Shown: positions 50,726 through 58,093 of the stretch, piece by piece
Layout: every line of letters starts with the position of its first letter
Numbering within the stretch: position 1 is the stretch's first letter
Origin: JBIQKZ01 sp044464765
Lineage (GTDB): Bacteria > Pseudomonadota > Gammaproteobacteria > Burkholderiales > Burkholderiaceae_B
Direction of reading: 5' to 3'
Assembly (NCBI GenBank): GCA_044464765.1
Contig: JBIQKZ010000015.1
Span: 1-64,000, forward strand
Length of the DNA: 64,000 bases
Notes under the pieces: model-generated
The model's input: the letters and a program-made list of their open reading frames with translations, nothing else
Database searches by the model: none
Told to the model about the DNA's origin: nothing
Translations under genes and position numbers: made by a program

Positions 50726-51412
50726 TTAGAACGGAGAAACATTCAGGAAAAACCGCTGCAACCAGCCCATGGTCTGCACTTCATCCATGCGCCCCTTGCT
50801 GCGAAACTCGATCCGGGCATCGGCCACCTGGGTCGAAACCACCGTGTTCGACCCCGTGACCGAACGCGGATCCACCACACCGGAAAAGCGGATGTATTCG
50901 CTGCCACGATTGATCGCAATCTGCTTTTCGCCGGCGATCTGCAAATTGCCATTGGGCAACACGCCGATCACCGTGGTCGTCAGGGTGCCTGCGAAGGTAT
51001 TGTCGGCACGGCTGGACCCGCTGCCGTCCGCCGCATTGCCGCCGCCCATGCTGAATCCCTGCTGCGGCCCCAGGCCTGGCGGGAAAAAGGCCGGCACGGC
51101 TTCCAGGTTCAAAGTCGCCTGGCTGCTGCGGTTGGTGCTGGTGGCTACATTCTTGGCCGCGTTGGTGCGCTCCTGGATGATTACCGTGACGATGTCGCCC
51201 ACATTACGGGGCCGCCGATCCTCGAACAGAGGGTAATTGCCATACGCCGTGGGCTGGTAGATGGCGCCATTGGGTTCGGGCATGACTTGCACCGGCACGG
51301 GCGGCTGCGCTGTCAGCGGGCCGGTCACCACGGGCTCGGGCGGAATCATGGCGCAGCCTGTGGCCAAAAGCACACAAGCAAGCGCAACCAGGCGGCAGAA
51401 TCGCGTAAACAT
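50726..51412 (-). CDS. flgH: Flagellar L-ring lipoprotein FlgH
   Basis: Outer-membrane lipoprotein (228 aa) forming the L ring. The lipobox LATGC gives lipidated Cys20. NVGDIVTVIIQERTNAAKN and the C-terminal RIEFRSKGRMDEVQTMGWLQRFFLNVSPF-type ending are diagnostic. It starts 11 bases after flgG and is close to or overlaps flgI depending on the flgI start. Confidence 0.95.
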   Translation of the reverse strand: MFTRFCRLVALACVLLATGCAMIPPEPVVTGPLTAQPPVPVQVMPEPNGAIYQPTAYGNYPLFEDRRPRNVGDIVTVIIQERTNAAKNVATSTNRSSQATLNLEAVPAFFPPGLGPQQGFSMGGGNAADGSGSSRADNTFAGTLTTTVIGVLPNGNLQIAGEKQIAINRGSEYIRFSGVVDPRSVTGSNTVVSTQVADARIEFRSKGRMDEVQTMGWLQRFFLNVSPF

Positions 51413-51423
51413 ATCAGAGGGTA

Positions 51424-52209
51424 TTAAAGCTGGGTCAGACGGGCCAGCATCTGGTCAGAGGTCTGTATGGTTTTGCTGTTCATCTCGTAGGCGCGCTGTG
51501 TCGTGATCATATTGACCAGCTCTTCCGCCACATTGACGTTGGACGTCTCCACATAGTTCTGCAGCAGCAAGCCTGTGCCATCAAGCCCCGGCTGGGCAAA
51601 GAGAGCGGGACCGGACGCATCGGTTTCCGCATATAGATTCTCCCCCATGCTCTGCAGGCCGGTGGGGTTGATAAAGGAACTAAGCTGAAGCTGACCAACC
51701 TGCATATTCATGCCGACGGCGCCGGGCTGTGTAACGGACACGGTGCCATCCCGCGCAATCGTGATCGACAGCGCGTTTTCGGGGATATTGATGGGTGGTT
51801 GAACAACATAGCCGCCCGCCGTCACCAACTGGCCGTTCTGATCCACTTGCAGGCTGCCGTCGCGCGTATACGCAAACGTGCCATCAGGCATTTCCACCTG
51901 GAAGAACCCGCGTCCCTGAATCGCAACGTCCAGGCTGTTACCCGTTTCCTTCAGATTGCCTTGGGTATGAATACGCTCGGTGGCCACTGTGCGCACACCG
52001 GTGCCCAATTGCAGCCCCGACGGCAGTTGATTGGCGGCGCCGACCTGGGCGCCCGGCTGGCGCACCGTCTGATACATCAGGTCTTCGAACACGGCCCGAC
52101 TGCGCTTGAAACCCGCCGTATTCACGTTTGCCAGATTATTGGAAATAACATCCATATTGGTCTGCTGGGATTCCAGACCGGTTTTGGCGATCCACAATGA
52201 ACGTATCAT
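51424..52209 (-). CDS. flgG: Flagellar distal rod protein FlgG
   Basis: Distal rod subunit (261 aa). MIRSLWIAKTGLESQQTNMD, NNLANVNTAGFKRSRAVFED and the C-terminal NVAEELVNMITTQRAYEMNS are the shared rod/hook motifs in the FlgG form. It lies 47 bases after flgF. GGAAAGAGAA precedes the ATG on the minus strand. Confidence 0.97.
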   Translation of the reverse strand: MIRSLWIAKTGLESQQTNMDVISNNLANVNTAGFKRSRAVFEDLMYQTVRQPGAQVGAANQLPSGLQLGTGVRTVATERIHTQGNLKETGNSLDVAIQGRGFFQVEMPDGTFAYTRDGSLQVDQNGQLVTAGGYVVQPPINIPENALSITIARDGTVSVTQPGAVGMNMQVGQLQLSSFINPTGLQSMGENLYAETDASGPALFAQPGLDGTGLLLQNYVETSNVNVAEELVNMITTQRAYEMNSKTIQTSDQMLARLTQL

Positions 52210-52256
52210 TCTCTTTCCTTAGGGTGCGGCCGTGCCGCTGTCAATCAATGCAACCA

Positions 52257-53006
52257 TCAGCCATTGCTGGACAAAATGGAATTGGCCTTATCGGCATTCG
52301 TGCCGGCGTCCTGGATGATCTTCATCTGCATTTCAAACATGCGCGCATTCTGAATCAGGCCCACCATAGTTTCGGCCGCGCTGACATTGCTCTTTTCCAC
52401 AAAACCCGAACGCACACTGACGCCCGCTTCCTGTTGGACAGGCGGCGCACCAGTCGGCGTGCGGAACAAGCCGTCGTCGCCGCGCAGCAGTTGGGCAGAG
52501 GGTGGGTTCACCAACCTCAGTTGGCCCAACACCTGGATATCGGTGGGGTTATCGCCCGCACCCAGCGCCGTAATCGTGCCATCGGAAGCGAACGTCAAGG
52601 CGCCCCGCTCCGGCACTTCGATGGGTGCGTTATCAGCCGACAACACCGGATAGCCTTGCTGGTTCACCAACAGGCCTTGCGAACTGACCGCGAATTCGCC
52701 GCCGCGCGTATATGCCTGGCCGGTGGGCGTTTGCACGGCGAACCAGCCATTGCCGGCAATCGCCATATCCAGCGGGCTGCCGGTTTCCACCATGACGCCC
52801 TGCTCGAAGTTGCTGCCCGGCGTAGAGGCCACGGTCGCTACCCGCGTCGGCAGCCCTTGCGGGGCCACCAACGGAACCGAACGATAATTGGACAACTGTT
52901 CGCGAAAGCCCGTGGTGCTGAGATTGGCCATATTGTTGCCAAGCACAGTCTGCTGCTCCAGCACCCGGGCCGCACCGCCCGCAGCGGTATAAATGACGCG
53001 ATCCAT
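52257..53006 (-). CDS. flgF: Flagellar proximal rod protein FlgF
   Basis: Proximal rod subunit (249 aa). MDRVIYTAAGGAARVLEQQ and NNMANLSTTGFREQLSNYR begin the protein; AAETMVGLIQNARMFEMQMK ends the conserved core. Size and position between flgE and flgG are standard. It starts 8 bases after the flgE stop. Confidence 0.96.
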   Translation of the reverse strand: MDRVIYTAAGGAARVLEQQTVLGNNMANLSTTGFREQLSNYRSVPLVAPQGLPTRVATVASTPGSNFEQGVMVETGSPLDMAIAGNGWFAVQTPTGQAYTRGGEFAVSSQGLLVNQQGYPVLSADNAPIEVPERGALTFASDGTITALGAGDNPTDIQVLGQLRLVNPPSAQLLRGDDGLFRTPTGAPPVQQEAGVSVRSGFVEKSNVSAAETMVGLIQNARMFEMQMKIIQDAGTNADKANSILSSNG

Positions 53007-53014
53007 GCCCGGCC

Positions 53015-54547
53015 TTAGCGCATGCTGATCAAGGACTGCAGCACCTGATCCTGGGTTTTAATGGCTTGCGCGTTGGACTGATAAGTGCGCTGCGCAATAA
53101 TCATCTTGACCAGTTCCTGGCTGATATCCACGTTGGATTCCTCCAGCGCCTGGCCTTTGATCGTCGCCAGACTGTTCGAACCCGGACGGCCGAGAATCGG
53201 CTGGCCCGAAGCGCCCGTTTCGATCCAGGCCGTGCCCCCCGCCGGTTGCAAGCCTTGCAGGTTGTTGAAATGCGCCAGTGCGATATAACCCATGAGCTGG
53301 GTCTGGTCATTGGTGTAATTGGCGACAATCGCCCCATCGGCGCCGATTGACAGGCCTGCGTATTCTCCGGTGGAATAGCCATCCTGGGTGAAGTTAGGGG
53401 CAAACGGGCCGCCGAATTGGGTTGAGTCGTTATAGCTGAGCGTCATGTTCAGGGCGGCGGCCGGCGAAGCGCCCCCGCCCGGCGCGGCAATACGGATATC
53501 CACGGCGGGATCAGAGATCAGGCGGCCTGTGCTGTCGAAGGTCATGGTGGTGCTGCCATCGATCGGCATATCGGGCGCAGCCAGCGCCTTGCCGTCCAGG
53601 CGGTAGTAGACATCCCAGGAACTTTCGCCCGAAACGGCATCGCCCTCGCGCTTGGCGAAATACTGAATGAACTGATGCGCATTGCCCAGCGAATCGTAGA
53701 CGGAAAGCGGCAGGGAATGCGAAAAGCTGCTGGCATTGGTCGGGTCGAACGGAACGGCGATCACGGCAGCTACAGCCGGGGTGAAAGCAATATTGCCCGG
53801 CCCCGCCGGGAACCCTGTAGCGGCTGGGGCGGGCGAGACCGCGCCCAGGCTGTCGACGGCGAACGAGGCCCCTGTTGAACCTGTGGTGTAGTCGCCCGCC
53901 GGCGGAATGTTGCCCGGAACCGCAGTGGCCGGATCAGCGGTCGTCATCCACTGAACCTTGCCGGACAGCTCGTCCACCAGATAGTAATAGGTGTCCGTCA
54001 CTGCCGAACCACCGACCGCCGTCAGCGTGACCGTACCGGGGATGGCCGGCTCGGCCGGTTTGGAAACGGACGGCACCACCGTCGCATTGGCATCCAGATT
54101 GGTCTTGGTGGTAACCGCCGAAGTACTTTGCGGTTCGATATTGCCGATGGGCACCTTGATGGGAACGAGATCGGTGCCCGACAAGGCATAGCCCGTCAGA
54201 CGCTGGCCTTGGGCATTCACGATGAAGTTGTCCTTGTCGGCAAAGAACTGGCCGTTGCGCGAATACATGATGTTGCCGTCGGGGTCCTGCAAGCGGAACA
54301 TCCCATTGGGGCCATCGATGGCCATGTCGAACTGCCCGCCCGTGCCGCTGATCGTACCCACCGTGAAACGCTGGTTGACGCTGGTCAATTGCACGCCCAG
54401 CCCAACCTTGCTATTGGCGTAGACGTCGGCAAAGCTTGCCGAGGCCGATTTGAAACCCACTGTACCGGAGTTGGCGATGTTGTTGCCAATGATGTCCAGT
54501 TCCTGCGCTGCGGCATTCAAACCGCTCAAGCCTTGACCGAAACTCAT
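53015..54547 (-). CDS. flgE: Flagellar hook protein FlgE
   Basis: Hook subunit (510 aa). MSFGQGLSGLNAAAQELDII, NNIANSGTVGFKSASASFAD and the C-terminal SNVDISQELVKMIIAQRTYQ are diagnostic. The middle (about 140-330) is an Ala/Pro/Gly-rich variable domain with few charged residues, longer than in E. coli (402 aa) and likely surface-exposed. It lies 93 bases after flgD and is followed closely by flgF. Confidence 0.97.
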   Translation of the reverse strand: MSFGQGLSGLNAAAQELDIIGNNIANSGTVGFKSASASFADVYANSKVGLGVQLTSVNQRFTVGTISGTGGQFDMAIDGPNGMFRLQDPDGNIMYSRNGQFFADKDNFIVNAQGQRLTGYALSGTDLVPIKVPIGNIEPQSTSAVTTKTNLDANATVVPSVSKPAEPAIPGTVTLTAVGGSAVTDTYYYLVDELSGKVQWMTTADPATAVPGNIPPAGDYTTGSTGASFAVDSLGAVSPAPAATGFPAGPGNIAFTPAVAAVIAVPFDPTNASSFSHSLPLSVYDSLGNAHQFIQYFAKREGDAVSGESSWDVYYRLDGKALAAPDMPIDGSTTMTFDSTGRLISDPAVDIRIAAPGGGASPAAALNMTLSYNDSTQFGGPFAPNFTQDGYSTGEYAGLSIGADGAIVANYTNDQTQLMGYIALAHFNNLQGLQPAGGTAWIETGASGQPILGRPGSNSLATIKGQALEESNVDISQELVKMIIAQRTYQSNAQAIKTQDQVLQSLISMR

Positions 54548-54640
54548 GATTTACCTCGTTTACGTGTTGACTGCGTTTAACGTTGAATTTAAATATGAAG
54601 CGGTGGCGCCCTGCCTAGGCCGCCCGACGGCTAGAAGCCC

Positions 54641-55348
54641 CTACATGATTTTCCGAATGTCGAAAAGCGAATGCGTGCCGGCCAGCCCCAAATCCAGTTG
54701 AAGCCCGCTGGACGCGTAGGACACGCTGGATACCCGGCCCGATGTCAGTGCTTCGGCCGGCACCGGATTGCCATCGGCGTCCATTGCCGCCACCTGGACA
54801 ACGTACGCGCCATCCGCCAACGGCAGGCCAGAGTCGTCTTTGCCGTCCCATTGCAAATTCAACACACCGGCCGGTTGAGGATCAAGCTGTATCTGCCTGA
54901 CCGCCTTGCCGCCGCCATCCGTGATGGTGACGACCACCTTGGCCGCCGGCGAGATGACGTCCACGCCAAAGGCCGTGGCCACTTTGGTCGTTACGCCATC
55001 CTGCGTGGAGCTGCCCAACGACACTTTGGAGCCCGGCACAAGAACATCTTTACCGATCAGGTTGGCCGCCTGCATGGACTGGGACAGATCCATTTGCCCC
55101 GACAGGGCCAGCAAAGTATTGTTCAACTGCGTGATGCCATTGACGGTGGATAACTGCGCAATCTGCGAAGTCACTTCCGCGTTATCCATGGGATTCAAGG
55201 GATCCTGGTTGCGCAACTGGGTGACCAGCAAGGTCAGGAACTGATCCTGAGTACCTGCCACCATCTCCTGGCCCGCGCCACCCGACACTTTCGCAAAGGC
55301 CTGGGCGCCTGCGGCATTACTGTCGGTCGTTGAATTTACGGTCGTCAT
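54641..55348 (-). CDS. flgD: Hook-capping protein FlgD
   Basis: Hook assembly cap (235 aa), discarded after use. The N-terminal segment (QDQFLTLLVTQLRNQDPLNP, then DNAEVTSQIAQLSTVNGI) is diagnostic. The C-terminal part carries an Ig-like FlgD domain (LQWDGKDDSGLPLADGAYVV). It lies 73 bases after flgC in the flgB operon. Confidence 0.96.
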   Translation of the reverse strand: MTTVNSTTDSNAAGAQAFAKVSGGAGQEMVAGTQDQFLTLLVTQLRNQDPLNPMDNAEVTSQIAQLSTVNGITQLNNTLLALSGQMDLSQSMQAANLIGKDVLVPGSKVSLGSSTQDGVTTKVATAFGVDVISPAAKVVVTITDGGGKAVRQIQLDPQPAGVLNLQWDGKDDSGLPLADGAYVVQVAAMDADGNPVPAEALTSGRVSSVSYASSGLQLDLGLAGTHSLFDIRKIM

Positions 55349-55421
55349 TCAGGCTCCCCGGCAATCTGGCGAATTGGAAGAATTCAAAGCAGCGGTGCGG
55401 ATGAAAAGGATCATGCACACG

Positions 55422-55838
55422 TCATTGACCTATCGACAAGGTGCGAGTCAGCAGGCTTTTGGCTGTGTTGATGACCTCGACATTGGCCTGATAGGCCCGC
55501 GACGCTGAAATCATGTTCACGGTTTCCGCCACCACATCGACATTGGGCATGGCCACATACCCGTCGGCATTGGCCAACGGATTCTTGGGGTCGTATTGCA
55601 AGCGCGGCGGCGCGGCGCTTTCAACCACACCCGCCACGCGCACGCCGCCCACCGCCGGCGCATAGGCCTGGCCGGGCGCCGGCGCCATCTGGAAGACCAC
55701 CTGGCGCGCCTTGTAGGGCTGACCATCCGGACCGGCCACACTATTGGCATTCGCCATATTGCTGGCAGTCACATTCATGCGCTGCGACTGCGCTGTCAAG
55801 GCGGAACCCGCGATCTGGAAAATACTCAGTGAAGACAT
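55422..55838 (-). CDS. flgC: Flagellar proximal rod protein FlgC
   Basis: Proximal rod subunit (138 aa). FQIAGSALTAQSQRMNVTAS, NMANANSVAGPDGQPYKARQ and the C-terminal NVDVVAETVNMISASRAYQA are typical. It starts 19 bases after flgB. Confidence 0.97.
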   Translation of the reverse strand: MSSLSIFQIAGSALTAQSQRMNVTASNMANANSVAGPDGQPYKARQVVFQMAPAPGQAYAPAVGGVRVAGVVESAAPPRLQYDPKNPLANADGYVAMPNVDVVAETVNMISASRAYQANVEVINTAKSLLTRTLSIGQ

Positions 55839-55857
55839 CGTGCAACCTTGTAGCTGG

Positions 55858-56265
55858 TTATTGCTGGAGCGCGGACAGCATGGTCTTGATACGCTGTGAA
55901 ATAACGGTCAGATCGGTCTGGTACCGTAGCGTGTTGTCGGCAAACTGCACCCGTTCCACGTCCATGTCGACCGTATTGCCATCCAGGCTAGGCTGGAGCG
56001 GTTGGCGGTACAGCAATTGCGCATCGTCGGGCGCAAACGCCTGGGCCGGAATATGGCGCTCGGACGTCAACGTCAACTGGGTGTCGGCCAGGCGCATGTT
56101 GTGCCCCATCGCTTCGCGCAACGCCGCGCCGAACGCGAAATCGCGCGCCTTGTAGTTGGGCGTATCGGCATTGGCGATATTGGAAGCCAATACCTCCTGC
56201 CGTTGCTGGCGCAAGCTGATCGCCGTCTGGAAAAAATCTAGGTCCGCGCCAATTCGATCTGTCAT
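55858..56265 (-). CDS. flgB: Flagellar proximal rod protein FlgB
   Basis: Proximal rod subunit (135 aa), first gene of the flgBCDEFGHIJ operon. DFFQTAISLRQQRQEVLASN and IANADTPNYKARDFAF are diagnostic. The ATG at 56265 (MTDRIGADLDF) is preferred over upstream in-frame starts that add 43 unlike residues. The 206 bases to the divergent flgA gene hold a candidate FlhDC site. Confidence 0.96.
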   Translation of the reverse strand: MTDRIGADLDFFQTAISLRQQRQEVLASNIANADTPNYKARDFAFGAALREAMGHNMRLADTQLTLTSERHIPAQAFAPDDAQLLYRQPLQPSLDGNTVDMDVERVQFADNTLRYQTDLTVISQRIKTMLSALQQ

Positions 56266-56413
56266 CTGCCACTCGTGGAAGGTTCGATTACGCTGCCCGG
56301 CGCGCCGCTTGACAGCACGCCAACACGCAGCCTGCATAGCGGCGGCAAGCCGACCGCTATTGGATACGAAACATGGTAAGGCCCAGGTCCACAATACAAA
56401 CCTTGAAAAAGGC

Positions 56414-56428
56414 CGCTATTTGTCCGTC
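56414..56428 (-). promoter_or_regulatory. Candidate FlhDC half-site in the flgA-flgB region
   Basis: On the minus strand GACGG-AC-AAATAGCG matches the enteric FlhDC half-site (AA[C/T]G[C/G]-N2-3-AAATA[A/G]CG) at all but the first position. A weaker CCAATAGCGG lies about 50 bases nearer flgB in the same orientation, whereas the classic box is an inverted pair. The location between two class II operons supports it, but flhDC itself is not in the window. Confidence 0.4.
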
Positions 56429-56471
56429 AGTTCCAGCGATGGCGCGCAGGCCTCGAACTTAAAATGCCATC

Positions 56472-57173
56472 ATGCGAATGATTCTTGCGCCTACCCTTGC
56501 TTCGGCGACTCTGTTCTGCGCCCTGCCCCTGCGCGCCCAAACCGCTCATACCTTCCTGAGCGCGGCTGATCTGGAGCAGCAAGTAAGCGACTTTCTACAG
56601 GCGCAAGCCGACACATACAACGGCCAGGCACAGATTGTGGTGGAGCCGCTCAGAGCCGAGCAGTTGGCCCCCTGCACCCAGGCCCAGGCATTTTTGTCGG
56701 GCGGGGCACGCCTGCGCTCACGACTTTCTGTCGGCATACGCTGCCTGGCGCCCCAGAACTGGGTGAGCTATACCCAGGCCAACCTGGCCATCCTGGGCAC
56801 ATACTATGTCACCAGCCGTGGTCTTCAGCCCGGTTCCGTCATCAACGATAACGACCTGCAAGCCCGCGAAGGCGATCTTCTTCGCCTGGCCAACGGGATC
56901 GTCCATGATCGCGAGCTTCTGATCGGCAGCATCACGACCCGGCGCATTGGCCCGGGCAGCCCCATCAAGGCCAATGCGCTACGCAGCGCCGACTCCATCG
57001 AACGGGGGCAAAATATACGCCTCGAGGCGCGCGGCGCGGGGTTCGTTGTGAACAGTCATGGCGTAGCCCTGGAAGGCGGAGAACCCGGCACACAGATCAA
57101 AGTGCGCACCGCCAGCGGCCAGGCGGTTAGCGGCACCGTGCTGAACGCCGGCACGGTGCTCGTCCTGATGTAG
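56472..57173 (+). CDS. flgA: P-ring assembly chaperone FlgA
   Basis: Periplasmic chaperone (233 aa) for FlgI. A signal peptide (ILAPTLASATLFCALPLRAQ, about 4-23) is followed by a poorly conserved region. A C-terminal SAF-like domain is clear (GLQPGSVINDNDLQAREGDL, then GEPGTQIKVRTASGQAVSGTV). It is divergent from flgB and followed by flgM, the usual flgAMN order. Confidence 0.94.
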   Translation: MRMILAPTLASATLFCALPLRAQTAHTFLSAADLEQQVSDFLQAQADTYNGQAQIVVEPLRAEQLAPCTQAQAFLSGGARLRSRLSVGIRCLAPQNWVSYTQANLAILGTYYVTSRGLQPGSVINDNDLQAREGDLLRLANGIVHDRELLIGSITTRRIGPGSPIKANALRSADSIERGQNIRLEARGAGFVVNSHGVALEGGEPGTQIKVRTASGQAVSGTVLNAGTVLVLM

Positions 57174-57186
57174 AAGCCTGCACCCG

Positions 57187-57213
57187 TAAAGTTTTCATCC
57201 ACCCTGCCGTTAC
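57187..57213 (+). promoter_or_regulatory. Sigma-28 promoter upstream of flgM
   Basis: TAAAGTTT (57187-57194), 11 bases, then GCCGTTAC (57206-57213): a near-perfect FliA promoter 50 bases before flgM. It lets FliA raise the level of its own inhibitor and of the FlgN chaperone. Confidence 0.88.
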
Positions 57214-57262
57214 AAGCTACTATACTGACCCCTTAAGCGACCCAGCATTACCGGAGCCTCTC

Positions 57263-57541
57263 TTGAAGATCACACCTTCCGCCAAGAATCCCATCGTCAA
57301 CGCGGTCTCCCCCTCGCGCGGGCAGGGGGCGTCGGCGGCCTCTGCCTCGCCTGCCGGGAAGAATACCGTCGAACTCAGTCCGGCCGCCCGGCAACTGGCC
57401 AATCTTCAGAACAGCAGCAACGATATCGACATCGAGCGCATCCAGCAGATCAAAGACGCGATCGCCGCCGGCGAGCTCAAGATCAACCCCGGCCGCATCG
57501 CCGACTCGCTTCTGGTCAGTGTTCGAGAACTGCTTAAGTAA
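57263..57541 (+). CDS. flgM: Anti-sigma-28 factor FlgM
   Basis: FliA inhibitor (92 aa), secreted when the hook is finished. The C-terminal half (IDIERIQQIKDAIAAGELKINPGRIADSLL) is the FliA-binding region and is diagnostic. The N-terminal half is low-complexity and unfolded. The start is TTG, with CCGGAG at 57251-57256; no in-frame ATG fits. flgN follows 6 bases after the stop. Confidence 0.93.
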   Translation: MKITPSAKNPIVNAVSPSRGQGASAASASPAGKNTVELSPAARQLANLQNSSNDIDIERIQQIKDAIAAGELKINPGRIADSLLVSVRELLK

Positions 57542-57547
57542 ACCTCC

Positions 57548-58021
57548 ATGACACCCGCTTCTCAACGCCTGCTCAAGAGCTTGCACACAGAAATCGCTCT
57601 CATCCAACGGTTTCTCCTGGCGTTGCAAGCCGAATCCCGCGCCCTGGAATCACCCGATCTGCCCGATGCCTTAAGTGCTTCCACCCTGAAAAAAAACGCG
57701 TGCGCCGATCTGCTGACCCGGGCAAATCACGAGCGTGGCGGCATACTGCAAGAGCTTGGTTTTAGCGACGACCGTCAGGGGCTTGAAAGCGCTGCCCAGG
57801 ACCAGCCGTCGTTGCAGGCAGCCGTGCGCGAATTACTCGAACTCGCCGAGCAGGCCCGCCAATTGAACGGCGCCAACGGCGCTATTATCGACGTCCACCT
57901 GAAACATACCCAACAAACGCTTGATGGATTGCGCGCCCTGACGGGCGAAAACACCCTGTACGATGCCAGCGGACGGACCCGCAAAACCACCGGCAACCAA
58001 CGTAATATCAAGGCGGGTTGA
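57548..58021 (+). CDS. flgN: Flagellar export chaperone FlgN
   Basis: Helical chaperone (157 aa) for FlgK and FlgL. The sequence is an antiparallel coiled coil (TEIALIQRFLLALQAESRAL, LLELAEQARQLNGANGAIID) with a short basic tail. Assignment rests on fold, size and place after flgM. The gene is convergent with flhF. Confidence 0.9.
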   Translation: MTPASQRLLKSLHTEIALIQRFLLALQAESRALESPDLPDALSASTLKKNACADLLTRANHERGGILQELGFSDDRQGLESAAQDQPSLQAAVRELLELAEQARQLNGANGAIIDVHLKHTQQTLDGLRALTGENTLYDASGRTRKTTGNQRNIKAG

Positions 58022-58067
58022 CGCCGTCCCGTCTTTTTAGGCACGCTGGAACACGGTGCCCGAAGCG

Positions 58068-58087
58068 GCCGGCGGCAAGCCCGGCCA
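58068..58087 (-). terminator. Possible terminator hairpin between flgN and flhF
   Basis: GGCCGG and CCGGCC enclose an eight-base loop just beyond the flhF stop, and a second stem GGCAC/GTGCC lies at 58041-58061. A TTTTT run (58034-58038) follows the end of flgN on the plus strand. Together they may stop both convergent transcripts, but no stem is directly followed by a T-run. Confidence 0.3.
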
Positions 58088-58093
58088 ACGCCG

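Noticed and set aside
52197..53018. Plus-strand frame of 273 codons opposite flgF
   Set aside because: Antisense to a complete flagellar gene; no domain seen.
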